Source: Planctomycetaceae bacterium
GTDB taxonomy: Bacteria > Planctomycetota > Planctomycetia > Planctomycetales > Planctomycetaceae
DNA length: 64,000 nucleotides
Assembly (NCBI GenBank): GCA_020426505.1
Contig: JAGQPX010000059.1
Coordinates: forward strand, 1 to 64,000
Reading direction: 5' to 3'
Position numbers and translations under genes: made by a program. The notes under the pieces are model-generated. The model made no database searches and was not told the DNA's origin. It saw nothing but the letters and a program-made list of their open reading frames with translations. Shown piece after piece: positions 8,466-18,504 of the stretch; position 1 is the first letter of the stretch; each line of letters starts with the position of its first letter.

Positions 8466-11400
8466 GTGACAGTAGCAATGACCTTATCCGTGTCGACATC
8501 TGAAATCGGGCAGCAATTCGATGCCACAGAGCTCGACAACGTCCGGCGGCTGTTGGCGGATCAGTATGAAATCGGTGAAGTGATTCGGGGGACATCGACT
8601 TCGATACGGTGTTTGGGCGTAAGCACACAAACGAGAGCACCGGTCATCATGCGTTTGACCTTGCTTGATTCGTTGCCGGCCGGTCGGAGGATGCGCATCG
8701 AACATGAGGCAGTTCTCAGTCTATCGCTCAACAGCGAATGGCTTCCGCGTGTATTCTTCGCGGGGCGACAGGAACGGTGGCACGTCGCTGTGCGGGAATT
8801 CGTGTCGGGAGTCTCCTTAGCGGAGCGATTCCGCAGTGGGGCGCTCGACAAACGTGAGGCACTTGCTGTGGGTGTTGGAATCTTTTCCGCACTCGCTGAC
8901 CTGCACGGGTGCGGGCTGCTGCACCAGAATGTCACTCCGTCGAATGTCATTGTCGATGAACAGGGCACCGTCTCCTCGGTGAGACTCGTCGATTTTGGAC
9001 AGCGGTCATCGGAATTTGACACGACGTCGATGTCGCAGGCGGACATCCAATATGCATGGTACATGGCACCCGAACAAAGTGGATTGATCGAGCAGGACAT
9101 GACGGAGGCCTCCGATGTCTATGCTGCCGGGGCACTGCTGTTTCATTGCTTGTGCGGACATCCGCCATTTACTTCGGAAACACTGAGTGGAATTCTGCTG
9201 GATCACATGACTTCGCCAGTTCCCAGCATTCAGAAGGATTGTCCGGAGAACGTTCAATTCCTTGACAAAGTGCTTCAACGAACGATGCGTAAGGATCCTC
9301 GTGATCGGTACCAGTCCGCTGAGGCAGTGGTCGTCGATTTGCAACGGTTGATCGCTCTGGGGGAAGAAGGCGTCAACGAATATGACTACCTGATCGGAGC
9401 GAATGATCGCCGGAGAACTTTGACAGAGCCGGCTTTTGTCGCGCGGGCTGATGAGGTTGGACGAATCGATCAGCAGCGAACGTTGGTCCTCCAGGGACGA
9501 ACGAGTGTCACTGTCGTCGAAGGGGAATCGGGTTCTGGAAAGACGAGACTTCTTGATGAAACTGCTCGTCGCGCGGCACAGCAGGGATTCCACGTTTTCA
9601 GGGGACGTGGAGCCAGCGAAGTGGCGTTAGAGCCGTTTCAAATGCTGCAGGGGGTTGTTGAGGGGATCGTCTCACGCGCTGGGAATGACCCCGACGCAAC
9701 CGAGCAGTTCAAAAGAAGCATGAAGGATGATGCCGCTGTCATCTTTCGTGCGCTTCCCGGTCTGTCTCGTTTACTGGAGTCTGAAGAATCTTCGATCCAG
9801 GAATCTGCACATTTCGGAGAAGCGAGGACGATCGAATCGCTGACGAGAATGCTAATTCGTCTGGGCACCCGAGAGACCCCGGCGCTGGTCATACTTGATG
9901 ACTGTCAGTGGGCAGACGAGCAGACTCATCAGCTGATTCGAAGACTGCGGGAGTGGGCGCTGACGTCCCCTCAGGAAGGTTCGTTGCAGCTGATTCTCGC
10001 GTTTCGAACGGAAGAGGTTCCCGAGGATCATGTCCTCCGGCAAGCGAATACAGACGAACATCTCAGACTCGCCGGCCTTTCCGATTCAGACGTCTGTAAG
10101 TTGGCTGAGTCCATGGCCGGTCGATTGCCCGTAGAGGTTCTCGAAACCGTCGCGCGCTTGGCGGAAGGGAGTCCGTTTATGGCATCGGCCGTGCTGCGCG
10201 GTCTGGTCGAGACGGGAGCGTTGATCGATACTCCGTCCGGTTGGACCGTCGATTCGCTGGCGATGGAGTCTGTGCATTCGTCAAGCCACGCAGGAACCAT
10301 CCTAGCTCAGCGACTCGATCTTCTGCCCGCAGACTCACGACGTCTCCTTGCGTGGGGAGCTGTGTTGGGAAGTGAATTCGAGATCGAGCGAGTTTCCCGT
10401 CTCTCCAAACTCGATTCTTCAGAGGTAATTAAGGCGATCGATGCCGCAAGGAGTCGGCACCTGATCTGGTGCCGTCAGAATGGAAGCGAATGTGCGTTTG
10501 TCCATGACAAGATTCGAGAGTCGTTGTTGGAGCTTCTGCCGGAGGAGACAAGGAAAGAGCAACACTGTCAGGCCGCATTCGATCTTCAGCGGTACTCACC
10601 TGATCGCAGTTCGGCGATCGCGTTTCATTTCGATGCGGCCGGCATGCCCTTGGCGGCGCTCCGATACGCACTGCAAGCGGGAGAGCAGGCCAGTGAGCAG
10701 CATGCTCTGGAAATCGCTGAGCAGCAATTTCGGATTGCACGTCGCGCGGGGGACGATGCTGACCGACAGATCCGATTCCTGACCGAATCGGGGCTGGGCA
10801 ATGTGTTGATGGTTCGAGGGCGCTACGGCGAAGCCGCAGAGGCATTTGAGAACGCAGCACGTTTTGCAGAAGGGGATGTGGCGAGGGCGGAGTTGCAAGG
10901 CAAGCTCGCAGAGTTGGCCATCAAGCGTGGAGACATGGACCAGGCCGTTCGCGACTACGAATCCGCACTGCTGCTCCTGGGAACGCGAGTGCCTCAGTCA
11001 CAATTGATGCTGCTGGTGTTGTTCATTTGGGAAGCAGTCATTCAAACGCTCCACACGTGTCTTCCGTCCCTTCTCGTTCGACGTCACGCCTCCGCACCGT
11101 CGAGAAGAGATCGTCTGAAGATGAAGCTGTTCAGTGGACTGAGTCACGGATGTTGGTATTGCAGAAGTAAGCTCTCCGTCTATTGGTCGCACTTTCGCGG
11201 GATGAATCTGGGAGAGCGATTCAAACCATCGCTCGAACTTGCACAGATCTACGCAGATCACGCACCCGCGATGACGATCATTCCGATCCCGTTGTTCCAG
11301 CGAGGAATCAATTATGCGGAGAAGTCTCTCGCCATTCGCCGCGATTTCGGTGACCTGTGGGGGCAGGGACAATCGTTACACTATCACGGAATCGTGCACT

Positions 11401-14400
11401 ATGCGGCGTCCCAGTTCGAAGAGTGTATCGAACGATGCCGTGAGTCGATTCGCATCCTGGAGCGGCTGGGAGATTATTGGCAGGTGCACATTGCACGGTA
11501 TCAGATTGCGGCGTCGTACTACCGACTCGGCGATGTCGCGTCTGCGATTGCCGAGGCGAAGTTGAATCACAAGTCGGGGATCGAACTCGGGGATGAACAA
11601 GCGTCAGGGATCATCCTTGACGTTTGGTCCTGGTCAGCGGAAGGTCGTGTTCCCAAGGAGATTTTCCTAACGGAGCTTCGACGAGATCGACGTGATGCTC
11701 AGGGCAAAGCCCAGGTCTTGGGAGCACAAGGGCATCGCGAGTTGTGTTCAGGCGAGCCGAGGCGTGCCTGTGCCACGTTTGAACGAGCAATTCAAGTTTG
11801 TAAAGCAGCCGGAGTGCGCAATGTGTATACGCAGCCACTCTATTCGTGGAGAGCGACCGCACTACGACAATGGGCGGAGCAGACGATCGCCCTGACACCC
11901 GAATTCCGGCAACTTCTCATGCAACGTGCTCATGACGCCGCAAGACGTGCGGTCAGTCACTCTCGCTTTTATTCTAACGAACGTCCTCATGCATTGCGTG
12001 AACTTGGTCTCGTCTATGCGATGCAAGGTCGTGTGCGTCGTGCACTAGGATGCTTTGATCGCAGTCTTGCTCTGGCGAGGTCGATGGGAGCACGTTACGA
12101 GTATGCAAGGACGGCTGCGGTCCGAGCCCGGCTGTGTCAGGAACTTGGACATCCCAATGCTGATGAGCAATCGCGCGAAGCGCAGCGGTTGCTGACGGAG
12201 CTTCGTCCCCCGCTCGATTCAACTTCGCAAGACACCGCCAACTACGCCCCGCCGAGCCTTTCCCTCATCGACAGATTTGGGACCCTTTTAGATTCCGGGC
12301 GAAAAATCGCGTCCGCTTTATCAACCTCTGTCATCTATCACGAATTGTTGTCCGCAGCCCTGCGACTTCTTCGAGGCGAAAACTGCACGCTCTTGATCCT
12401 CAATCAGTCCGGTGACGAGAGATCATACGAGCCATTCGAGCATTCCTCGAAACAATCCTTTGACTACGCACTTATTGATGGCGCCCTTGACCACGGGAAC
12501 GCCATCTCGAATTTCAGTGGCCCGAGCGGTGGAGTACTGATGAGGGCGGGTGAGAGCAGAGACAGCTCGGTTCTTTGTGCACCGGTCATGGTGCGTGGAC
12601 GGGCCGTAGCATGTCTTTACGTCTCCCACGAACACATCAGCGGATTGTTTGGACCAACGGAGGAACGTCTGGCAGATTTCATTACCACGATCGCCGGTGC
12701 AGCGTTGGAGAACGCAGAAGGCTTTGCAGAGATGCAACGCCTCAATGTGACCCTCGAAGAACGTGTCGCGGAACGCACCCAGGCCGTTGAGCAGCGGGCG
12801 ATTGAGCTGGCATCATCGAATGAGAAACTTGCGCAGACCGCTCGCCGGCTTCGCCACGCGAGGTCAGAGCTAATTACCTCGAAGAAACAGGTTGAAGCGG
12901 CGAGTCAAGCCAAGAGCCGCTTCCTGGCGGCGATGAGTCATGAGGTGCGCACTCCCATGAACGGTATCATCGGCATGGCGGAACTCGCCTTGCGTACGCC
13001 GCTCTCGGACCAACAGCGAAACTACCTGACCATTCTCAACGAGTCGGCCGGTTCGCTGCTCAACCTTCTCAACGACGTCCTTGACTTCTCGAAGATCGAG
13101 GCTGGGAAGATGGAGGTGGAGCAAATCACCTTTGATCTTCACGAGGCGATTTCAGGTTGCGGTCGCATGTTCGCGGGTCGTGCTGGCGAAAAGGGCGTGG
13201 ACCTCATCTGTCACGTTGCACCTGATGTTCCCCAGCAGGTTGTTGGCGATCCGAGTCGCCTCCGCCAGGTGATCATGAATCTCCTGGGCAACGCGATCAA
13301 ATTCACGGAACAGGGAGAAGTCATTCTGCATGTCCAGCGAGAGACGTCCACCGAATCGGGCGAACGTCCGTTTCAGATGCACATGAAAGTGGAAGATACA
13401 GGCATTGGTATTTCACCCGAGAATCAGAAACTCGTTTTCAACGCTTTTGATCAAGGTGAAACGTCCCTCACTCGGAAGTACGGCGGGACGGGATTGGGAC
13501 TCTCAATCTCCGCAGAACTGGTCCAACTGATGGGAGGGCGCATCTGGGTCGAGAGTGAACTGGAAGTCGGGTCGTGTTTCCACGTCATCTTGCCGTTCGA
13601 TGGTGCGGTTGAGACGACTCCGCCAGACGACGGGCCAACGACGTTGGCGGGGATGAACGCCTTAATGCTATCGACCTCCCAACGCGCTCGAGAGATGTAC
13701 GTTGAATCATTGAGAAGCAGTGGACTGACCGTTGCGACAGCAGTCAATGGAGATGAGGCACAACTGTTCGTCCTCGAAGCGGAGCAGCAACAGCGACCGT
13801 TCTCTGTGGTATTCATCGATGCCGGAATCGAGATGGATGTGAATCGCGCCCTGCTCAGCCGGCTGTGCTCAACGATTGGGAACGAACGCACCCGAGTCGC
13901 TGTGCTGACACCAGTCGCTCTCATGGAACATTCCGGTCAGTTTCAAGAGTGGGGTGCGGATTACGTCTTGATGAAACCAGTCATGCCGGCGGATTTGTTG
14001 GCATGCGTCCGTCAGGTTGCGGCAAAGGTTGGTATCTCCGCACAGGAATTCGGTCAGTCCGTTCAATCAGAGGGAATCGTTGCCAGTTCCGCATCGTCAC
14101 CCCCGGCAGAAGGTCGCTCACTCAGAGTCCTCGTCGCCGACGACAGTCCAGTGAATCAGGACGTCGCCTGCGGACTATTGGAGTTGATGGGATACGAGGT
14201 CCAAGTTGTGAGCAATGGTCGAGAGGCCATCGATACTGTTGCAGCAGGCGAATTTGATGTCGTCCTCATGGACGTTGAAATGCCGGAGGTGGACGGGTTT
14301 GAGGCGACTCGTGTCATTCGCGAACGGGAATCTGCGAGCGGTCAACACACACCGATCATCGCCATGTCGGCCCATGCCGTTTCGGGGTTCCGGGAAATGG

Positions 14401-14522
14401 GATGTGCAGCTGGTATGGACCACTTTGTTTCGAAGCCAATCAATCCCGATGAGGTCCAGACTGTGCTCCGAAACCTTGATCAATTCGTTCCGGGAAGAAC
14501 GGATGAGATCACCTCGTCATGA
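8466..14522 (+). CDS. Giant hybrid: pseudokinase, ATPase, TPR, GAF, histidine kinase, two receivers
   Basis: A 2018-residue protein of the trifunctional Ser/Thr kinase-like/ATPase/sensor kinase type. Residues about 33-290 form a protein kinase fold. The catalytic loop reads HQNVTPSN (153-160), so the usual HRD aspartate is Asn155; the beta-3 lysine also appears replaced (VIMRL), while DFG (176-178) remains, so this domain is probably inactive. An AAA/STAND-like ATPase follows (Walker A GESGSGKT 353-360, Walker B LVILDD with Asp478-479). Next come TPR-like helices (about 720-1250), a GAF domain (about 1290-1425), a coiled coil, HisKA with His1492 ([11 protein letters not shown]), a HATPase with N and G boxes ([20 protein letters not shown]), a degenerate receiver and an intact receiver (Asp1936 in LMDVEMP). 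No HPt domain is present. GTG at 8466 or ATG at 8478 may be the start. Confidence 0.92.
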   Translation: MTVAMTLSVSTSEIGQQFDATELDNVRRLLADQYEIGEVIRGTSTSIRCLGVSTQTRAPVIMRLTLLDSLPAGRRMRIEHEAVLSLSLNSEWLPRVFFAGRQERWHVAVREFVSGVSLAERFRSGALDKREALAVGVGIFSALADLHGCGLLHQNVTPSNVIVDEQGTVSSVRLVDFGQRSSEFDTTSMSQADIQYAWYMAPEQSGLIEQDMTEASDVYAAGALLFHCLCGHPPFTSETLSGILLDHMTSPVPSIQKDCPENVQFLDKVLQRTMRKDPRDRYQSAEAVVVDLQRLIALGEEGVNEYDYLIGANDRRRTLTEPAFVARADEVGRIDQQRTLVLQGRTSVTVVEGESGSGKTRLLDETARRAAQQGFHVFRGRGASEVALEPFQMLQGVVEGIVSRAGNDPDATEQFKRSMKDDAAVIFRALPGLSRLLESEESSIQESAHFGEARTIESLTRMLIRLGTRETPALVILDDCQWADEQTHQLIRRLREWALTSPQEGSLQLILAFRTEEVPEDHVLRQANTDEHLRLAGLSDSDVCKLAESMAGRLPVEVLETVARLAEGSPFMASAVLRGLVETGALIDTPSGWTVDSLAMESVHSSSHAGTILAQRLDLLPADSRRLLAWGAVLGSEFEIERVSRLSKLDSSEVIKAIDAARSRHLIWCRQNGSECAFVHDKIRESLLELLPEETRKEQHCQAAFDLQRYSPDRSSAIAFHFDAAGMPLAALRYALQAGEQASEQHALEIAEQQFRIARRAGDDADRQIRFLTESGLGNVLMVRGRYGEAAEAFENAARFAEGDVARAELQGKLAELAIKRGDMDQAVRDYESALLLLGTRVPQSQLMLLVLFIWEAVIQTLHTCLPSLLVRRHASAPSRRDRLKMKLFSGLSHGCWYCRSKLSVYWSHFRGMNLGERFKPSLELAQIYADHAPAMTIIPIPLFQRGINYAEKSLAIRRDFGDLWGQGQSLHYHGIVHYAASQFEECIERCRESIRILERLGDYWQVHIARYQIAASYYRLGDVASAIAEAKLNHKSGIELGDEQASGIILDVWSWSAEGRVPKEIFLTELRRDRRDAQGKAQVLGAQGHRELCSGEPRRACATFERAIQVCKAAGVRNVYTQPLYSWRATALRQWAEQTIALTPEFRQLLMQRAHDAARRAVSHSRFYSNERPHALRELGLVYAMQGRVRRALGCFDRSLALARSMGARYEYARTAAVRARLCQELGHPNADEQSREAQRLLTELRPPLDSTSQDTANYAPPSLSLIDRFGTLLDSGRKIASALSTSVIYHELLSAALRLLRGENCTLLILNQSGDERSYEPFEHSSKQSFDYALIDGALDHGNAISNFSGPSGGVLMRAGESRDSSVLCAPVMVRGRAVACLYVSHEHISGLFGPTEERLADFITTIAGAALENAEGFAEMQRLNVTLEERVAERTQAVEQRAIELASSNEKLAQTARRLRHARSELITSKKQVEAASQAKSRFLAAMSHEVRTPMNGIIGMAELALRTPLSDQQRNYLTILNESAGSLLNLLNDVLDFSKIEAGKMEVEQITFDLHEAISGCGRMFAGRAGEKGVDLICHVAPDVPQQVVGDPSRLRQVIMNLLGNAIKFTEQGEVILHVQRETSTESGERPFQMHMKVEDTGIGISPENQKLVFNAFDQGETSLTRKYGGTGLGLSISAELVQLMGGRIWVESELEVGSCFHVILPFDGAVETTPPDDGPTTLAGMNALMLSTSQRAREMYVESLRSSGLTVATAVNGDEAQLFVLEAEQQQRPFSVVFIDAGIEMDVNRALLSRLCSTIGNERTRVAVLTPVALMEHSGQFQEWGADYVLMKPVMPADLLACVRQVAAKVGISAQEFGQSVQSEGIVASSASSPPAEGRSLRVLVADDSPVNQDVACGLLELMGYEVQVVSNGREAIDTVAAGEFDVVLMDVEMPEVDGFEATRVIRERESASGQHTPIIAMSAHAVSGFREMGCAAGMDHFVSKPINPDEVQTVLRNLDQFVPGRTDEITSS

Positions 14523-14553
14523 CACCCTCGACGACGAATGTCTTTGGATATCA

Positions 14554-14889
14554 TCAGTAGTGACAACCATATCTCTGACCAAGCTCGCAACCCGGACTCA
14601 CAACGAAATACGCTTGAGGGCGCGTGCCTGAGAAGCGAGTCGAGGTCAAAGTGCTGACCGGTGGTGTGACGCTTGGCTGGGTCCCTGGGCCTTCATCCGT
14701 CTGAGCGGAATCAGCTTGCGTGGTCAGTGCTGTCGTCAATCGGTCGTATTGTGCACTGAAGCTGTCCTTCGCTTGCAATAACCGTGGTGACACAGCAGCC
14801 CATGTCTCGTTGCCAAAACGAAACAGGAATAACCCAAGGGCAAGCATCATGATGATCATTGTGTCGGTTTGTCTGAACCAGCGTCCCAT
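14554..14889 (-). CDS. Hypothetical small single-pass membrane protein
   Basis: A 111-residue open frame with one hydrophobic segment near the N-terminus (MIIMMLALGLFLFRFGNETW) followed by a Thr/Ser/Pro-rich tail and a short Cys-containing end. A GGAGAGG site five bases before the ATG supports translation. It lies between the giant sensor gene and the ABC transporter pair, on the opposite strand to both. No family recognised; it may be a small membrane protein with a periplasmic tail. The evidence is the ribosome-binding site and the membrane segment only. Confidence 0.45.
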   Translation of the reverse strand: MGRWFRQTDTMIIMMLALGLFLFRFGNETWAAVSPRLLQAKDSFSAQYDRLTTALTTQADSAQTDEGPGTQPSVTPPVSTLTSTRFSGTRPQAYFVVSPGCELGQRYGCHY

Positions 14890-15122
14890 ATCATCCTCTC
14901 CGAATCGTCACGATCTACCAATACGATCACTGACCCGAACCCGGGCTTCCACAGGAAAACGTCGAGCGGAGCTGAATCTTCCAAGAAACTCAGGTGTCCA
15001 GCGAAATACTGCTGTCACACGGAGTTCGGCGAACACGGCTCCTCGCATCCCCCGAGGGTGCTTGATAATCTGAACGTAAAGGTGTCCACCTGACATTTCG
15101 CCCGTCGAGGCTTTCAAGGTTG

Positions 15123-16079
15123 ATGAGCAGCACCAGCGTCATTCAAGTCGACAACCTGAGAAAGACGTTTCGGGAAGGCTTCTTCCGTCGACGCGATATT
15201 CAGGCGCTGAAAGGGGTGTCGTTTGATGTGCCACGTGGGTCGATTTTTGGTCTGCTTGGGCCGAACGGAGCCGGGAAGACGACTCTCATCAAAGTCCTGC
15301 TCGGAATTGTCCGTCGCTCCAGCGGAAACGCGACCGTGTTCGGATTCACTGCCGGGCACCGAAAGGCTCGTCAGCAAATCGGGTATCTCCCTGAGAACCA
15401 TCGCATCCCGCGACACCTCACTGGACACTCGGCGCTGGAGTATTACGGGTGCCTCAGTGGCATGTCGGTCAGGGTCATCAAACAGAAGCGGGAGGAATTG
15501 CTCGACACCGTTGGCCTTGCAGAGTGGGGGACCACGAGCGTCTCCAAGTATTCCAAAGGGATGCTCCAACGGCTCGGACTCGCACAAGCCATGCTCCATG
15601 AACCTGAGTTGATCGTCCTCGACGAACCGACTGACGGCGTCGATCCGGTTGGGCGCACCGAAATACGTGCCGTCCTCAAGGGATTGCAACAACAGGGAAC
15701 GACGATCTTTCTCAACAGTCATCTGCTCCAAGAGGTCGAACTCACGTGTGACCGGGTCGCCATCATGGCAAAAGGTCAGGTGAAGACGGTCGCCGACGTC
15801 ACGGAACTCACCAAGCCGGGTGCGGACCTTCGTCTGCGACTCATCGGGGCGAGGGAGGAGGTGACGCAGGCACTCACGTCCGTCGGGATCAATTACCCAC
15901 AAATGATCAGCGATCCCGACGGCAGCATCAATGTGCGAGTCACCACAGGCGATCAGGGTCACGTTGACCGCATCGTCGATGCTTTGCGGGCTCGGTCGAT
16001 CACGATTCGTAGCCTCGAACCGACACGTAACTCGCTGGAGGAAGCCTTTCTCGGACTCGTGCGGGAGTCGACAGGCTGA
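15123..16079 (+). CDS. ABC transporter ATP-binding protein (ABC-2/CcmA type)
   Basis: A 318-residue ATPase with Walker A LGPNGAGKTT, Q-loop region QIGYLPENHRIP, signature KYSKGMLQRL, Walker B LIVLDEPTDGVDP and switch histidine in LNSHLLQE. The last 90 residues form a small regulatory domain, as in exporter ATPases. Its stop codon overlaps the ATG of the permease gene (ATGA at 16079), so the two are translationally coupled and form one transporter. Substrate unknown; this ATPase type usually serves drug, lipid or gliding-type ABC-2 exporters. ATG at 15123 is preferred to the TTG immediately before it. Confidence 0.93.
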   Translation: MSSTSVIQVDNLRKTFREGFFRRRDIQALKGVSFDVPRGSIFGLLGPNGAGKTTLIKVLLGIVRRSSGNATVFGFTAGHRKARQQIGYLPENHRIPRHLTGHSALEYYGCLSGMSVRVIKQKREELLDTVGLAEWGTTSVSKYSKGMLQRLGLAQAMLHEPELIVLDEPTDGVDPVGRTEIRAVLKGLQQQGTTIFLNSHLLQEVELTCDRVAIMAKGQVKTVADVTELTKPGADLRLRLIGAREEVTQALTSVGINYPQMISDPDGSINVRVTTGDQGHVDRIVDALRARSITIRSLEPTRNSLEEAFLGLVRESTG

Positions 16080-18397
16080 TGAGACCTTATCTCGCTGTCA
16101 TCAAAGACTCCTTCCGCGAGGCATTCGCAGCACGTGTCTTGTGGCTCACATTGGGTCTGATCGGCCTGTTTCTGTTCGCGATCGCTCCCCTCTCGCTCGA
16201 TCCGGGACTGGCGACCGAGTTGGAGTCGGAGGAGGTCATTGACGGCTACGGATTGGCAGCCGAGTTAGTGGCGGCCTCGCGCTCAGATGAACCGTCTCCC
16301 TCCCGGCACTTGTGGTCCATCCTGTCATCTTCGATTCGTGAGAAAGTGCAAGAGGGAGCGAAAGCGGCCGAGTCATCAAGCGGTCGCCGAGGACGACTGC
16401 GCCGCGAATGGAACGCTTTGCTGGAAAAGCCGGAATTCTACGATGCGGAGTCGTGGCAGGATGTCGAACTGGACGACGAGTTGCATTCACTCGCGGTTCG
16501 TGATGACCTCAGCGAGGCCGAGTTGCGGGCGAGAAACCGACGTCTGCTCGCCGCCGCATTCCCCGACCACATTCGTCTCGATCGAACCGAGGTGATGTAC
16601 CTCAGCTATTTCGGCTGGAGGTTGGACGCACCAATCCCCATCAGCCCCGAAGGAAAAACCAAGCTGGTCAACGAAGTTGTCGTAGCAACGTGTGCGATCC
16701 TGCTGGGGTTCTTCGGAGTGTTCATTTCCATTCTTGTGACGGCGTCCCTCGTGCCGCGAACATTCGAGGCAGGCGAAATCAGTTTGCTGTTGAGCAAGCC
16801 CGTCTCTCGACCACTGTTGTTCCTGACCCGGTTCCTGGGCGGCTGTGCTTTCACACTGGTCAACGCCGCTTTTCTGATGGCCGGCCTTTGGCTGGTCGTC
16901 GGGCTGCGGTTCGATGTCTGGAATCCGCGGCTGCTGCTCTGCATTCCGATCTATCTGTTCCTGTTCATGATCTACTACGCCGTCTCAGCCACAACGGGGG
17001 CCATCTGGCGGAACGCAATTCTTTCGATCTGTCTCACCCTCGTGTTCTGGTTCACCCTGTTTCTTCTGGCGACCGCCCGCGATACCGTGGAGGAACTGGT
17101 GATTGCTCCCAATCGGCTTTCACAATTGATTCCGATCGATGATGGGCTGTTAGTCGTCAACGAAAGCCTGGAGGTCATGCAATGGAGCGAGGTCACCCCG
17201 ATGGGCGGTCCGGGATGGAGTGAGGTGTTTCGAGACTCTGGAGGCGGGCCACCTCGATTCGCCCGCCGCTTTGCCTTTGCGGACTCTGGATTCCGGCCCG
17301 TCTATGATGCGGAGCAGGATCGCATGCTCGCGTTGGAAGCTCTTCCCGGGCGTGGGTTCGGTGCGCGCAGTTCCTCGCGAGTGCTCGTGGGACACCGAGA
17401 GCAGGACTGGGAGCGAGAATCGGCCGGACAGGCCCCCACTCCCATGTCTTCAATCTTCGTCGACGAATCCGGCCGTGTCATTCTCGTTGGTCTGGACCAC
17501 ATTTATGAGTTCACCGGCAACGCAGTCGAGCAGTCAGAAACTCAGAAATGGCTGGCCGAGAAGTTGTCCGGCTTCATGAAGTTCGGTAACGACGACGCCT
17601 TTCGCGAACTGCGACCGGACCTCGATGAATGGAAGCCCCCCTTCGCTGTCGATATGGACACCTCGACCGGTGCACTGGCTGTCTACTCAGACGGAGAGCT
17701 GTCTGTGCTCTCCATCGGCGAAGAGGGCCGCTACGACCTCAGTGCAACGACTGATCTGGAGCCGGAGGATAAAACCGGCGGGATCGTCGTCATCCGTGGA
17801 GACCATTTCTTCCTGACTCGCGAGTCGGGCGAGGTCAGTCTGTTCGATGCCGCGACTCTGAAAGAGATTCAACGTTACACGCCGTTTGAAGAGTCTGAGG
17901 TCGAGCAGATGACAGTCTCGTCGGATGGACGTTATGTGGTCGCGTTATCTGACGAAAAACAGGCTTGGTTGTACGACCTCCAAAACAGCAATGACCTCAG
18001 CGAGGCAGTTCCCGGACAGGGGGACATCGAGGCCATTGCGTTCAACTCGCAGAAAGAGTTAATCACCGCGGATCGCACTTCGCGGGTGCGTGTCGTCAAC
18101 CCGGCCAAGATGAACATCGTCGCCGAGTATGACCCCGGTCTTGATATTACCGAGTTGGCCTACCGCTATTGCCTCAACCCGATGTACATCGTGCTGCCGA
18201 AGCCGGGCGAGTTAAATGCGATCGTCAATGAACTGCTAACCCAACCGGACGAGGCTTCAGACGATTCGTCTGAGGACGAGTTTGCTGACCAACGACGCAC
18301 GCACTCTGAACTTTGGTCTGCCTTCTGGAGCAATCTGGCGTTCCTCGTGGTCATCCTCGGCTACGCATGCTGGCACGTCAGCCGCAGGGACTTCTGA
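16079..18397 (+). CDS. ABC-2 permease with large propeller-like soluble domain
   Basis: A 772-residue inner-membrane protein. The first helix follows RPYLAVIKDSFREAF. A soluble stretch of about 150 residues then precedes a block of five helices (about residues 200-350), including GLWLVVGLRFDVW and ILSICLTLVFWFTLFLL. Residues about 360-730 are soluble, with repeated short beta motifs (SGRVILVGLDHIYEF, TGALAVYSDGELSVL, DGRYVVALSDEKQAWLYDL) like WD40/PQQ blades. A last helix (SNLAFLVVILGYACWHV) ends the protein. Ordinary ABC-2 permeases are 250-400 residues, so the propeller insert before the final helix is unusual. It is coupled to the ATPase gene just upstream. Substrate unknown. Confidence 0.85.
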   Translation: MRPYLAVIKDSFREAFAARVLWLTLGLIGLFLFAIAPLSLDPGLATELESEEVIDGYGLAAELVAASRSDEPSPSRHLWSILSSSIREKVQEGAKAAESSSGRRGRLRREWNALLEKPEFYDAESWQDVELDDELHSLAVRDDLSEAELRARNRRLLAAAFPDHIRLDRTEVMYLSYFGWRLDAPIPISPEGKTKLVNEVVVATCAILLGFFGVFISILVTASLVPRTFEAGEISLLLSKPVSRPLLFLTRFLGGCAFTLVNAAFLMAGLWLVVGLRFDVWNPRLLLCIPIYLFLFMIYYAVSATTGAIWRNAILSICLTLVFWFTLFLLATARDTVEELVIAPNRLSQLIPIDDGLLVVNESLEVMQWSEVTPMGGPGWSEVFRDSGGGPPRFARRFAFADSGFRPVYDAEQDRMLALEALPGRGFGARSSSRVLVGHREQDWERESAGQAPTPMSSIFVDESGRVILVGLDHIYEFTGNAVEQSETQKWLAEKLSGFMKFGNDDAFRELRPDLDEWKPPFAVDMDTSTGALAVYSDGELSVLSIGEEGRYDLSATTDLEPEDKTGGIVVIRGDHFFLTRESGEVSLFDAATLKEIQRYTPFEESEVEQMTVSSDGRYVVALSDEKQAWLYDLQNSNDLSEAVPGQGDIEAIAFNSQKELITADRTSRVRVVNPAKMNIVAEYDPGLDITELAYRYCLNPMYIVLPKPGELNAIVNELLTQPDEASDDSSEDEFADQRRTHSELWSAFWSNLAFLVVILGYACWHVSRRDF

Positions 18398-18400
18398 CAG

Positions 18401-18504
18401 AGTAGCCATCACACTCCGCGTGATGAGCGGATGAAGGACCAGCTCCCGTAAAATTCGAAAGCGTGCAAGCGACACTGACATCACGGCGGAGCGTGATGGC
18501 TACT
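18401..18504. repeat. Inverted repeat, GTAGCCATCACGCTCCGC family
   Basis: The arms 18401-18419 and 18486-18504 are inverted copies (18 of 19 positions, AGTAGCCATCAC.CTCCGC). Each arm also overlaps a smaller palindrome CATCAC...GTGATG (18406-18424 and 18479-18498). The whole lies exactly between the stop codons of the convergent permease and proS genes. It may act as a bidirectional terminator and looks like a dispersed REP-type element; copy number in the genome cannot be judged from one window. Confidence 0.7.

Noticed and set aside
15114-15962. A 282-codon minus-strand frame opposite the ABC ATPase gene
   Set aside because: The plus strand encodes all ABC motifs there; the antisense translation is Arg/His-rich and has no ribosome-binding site.
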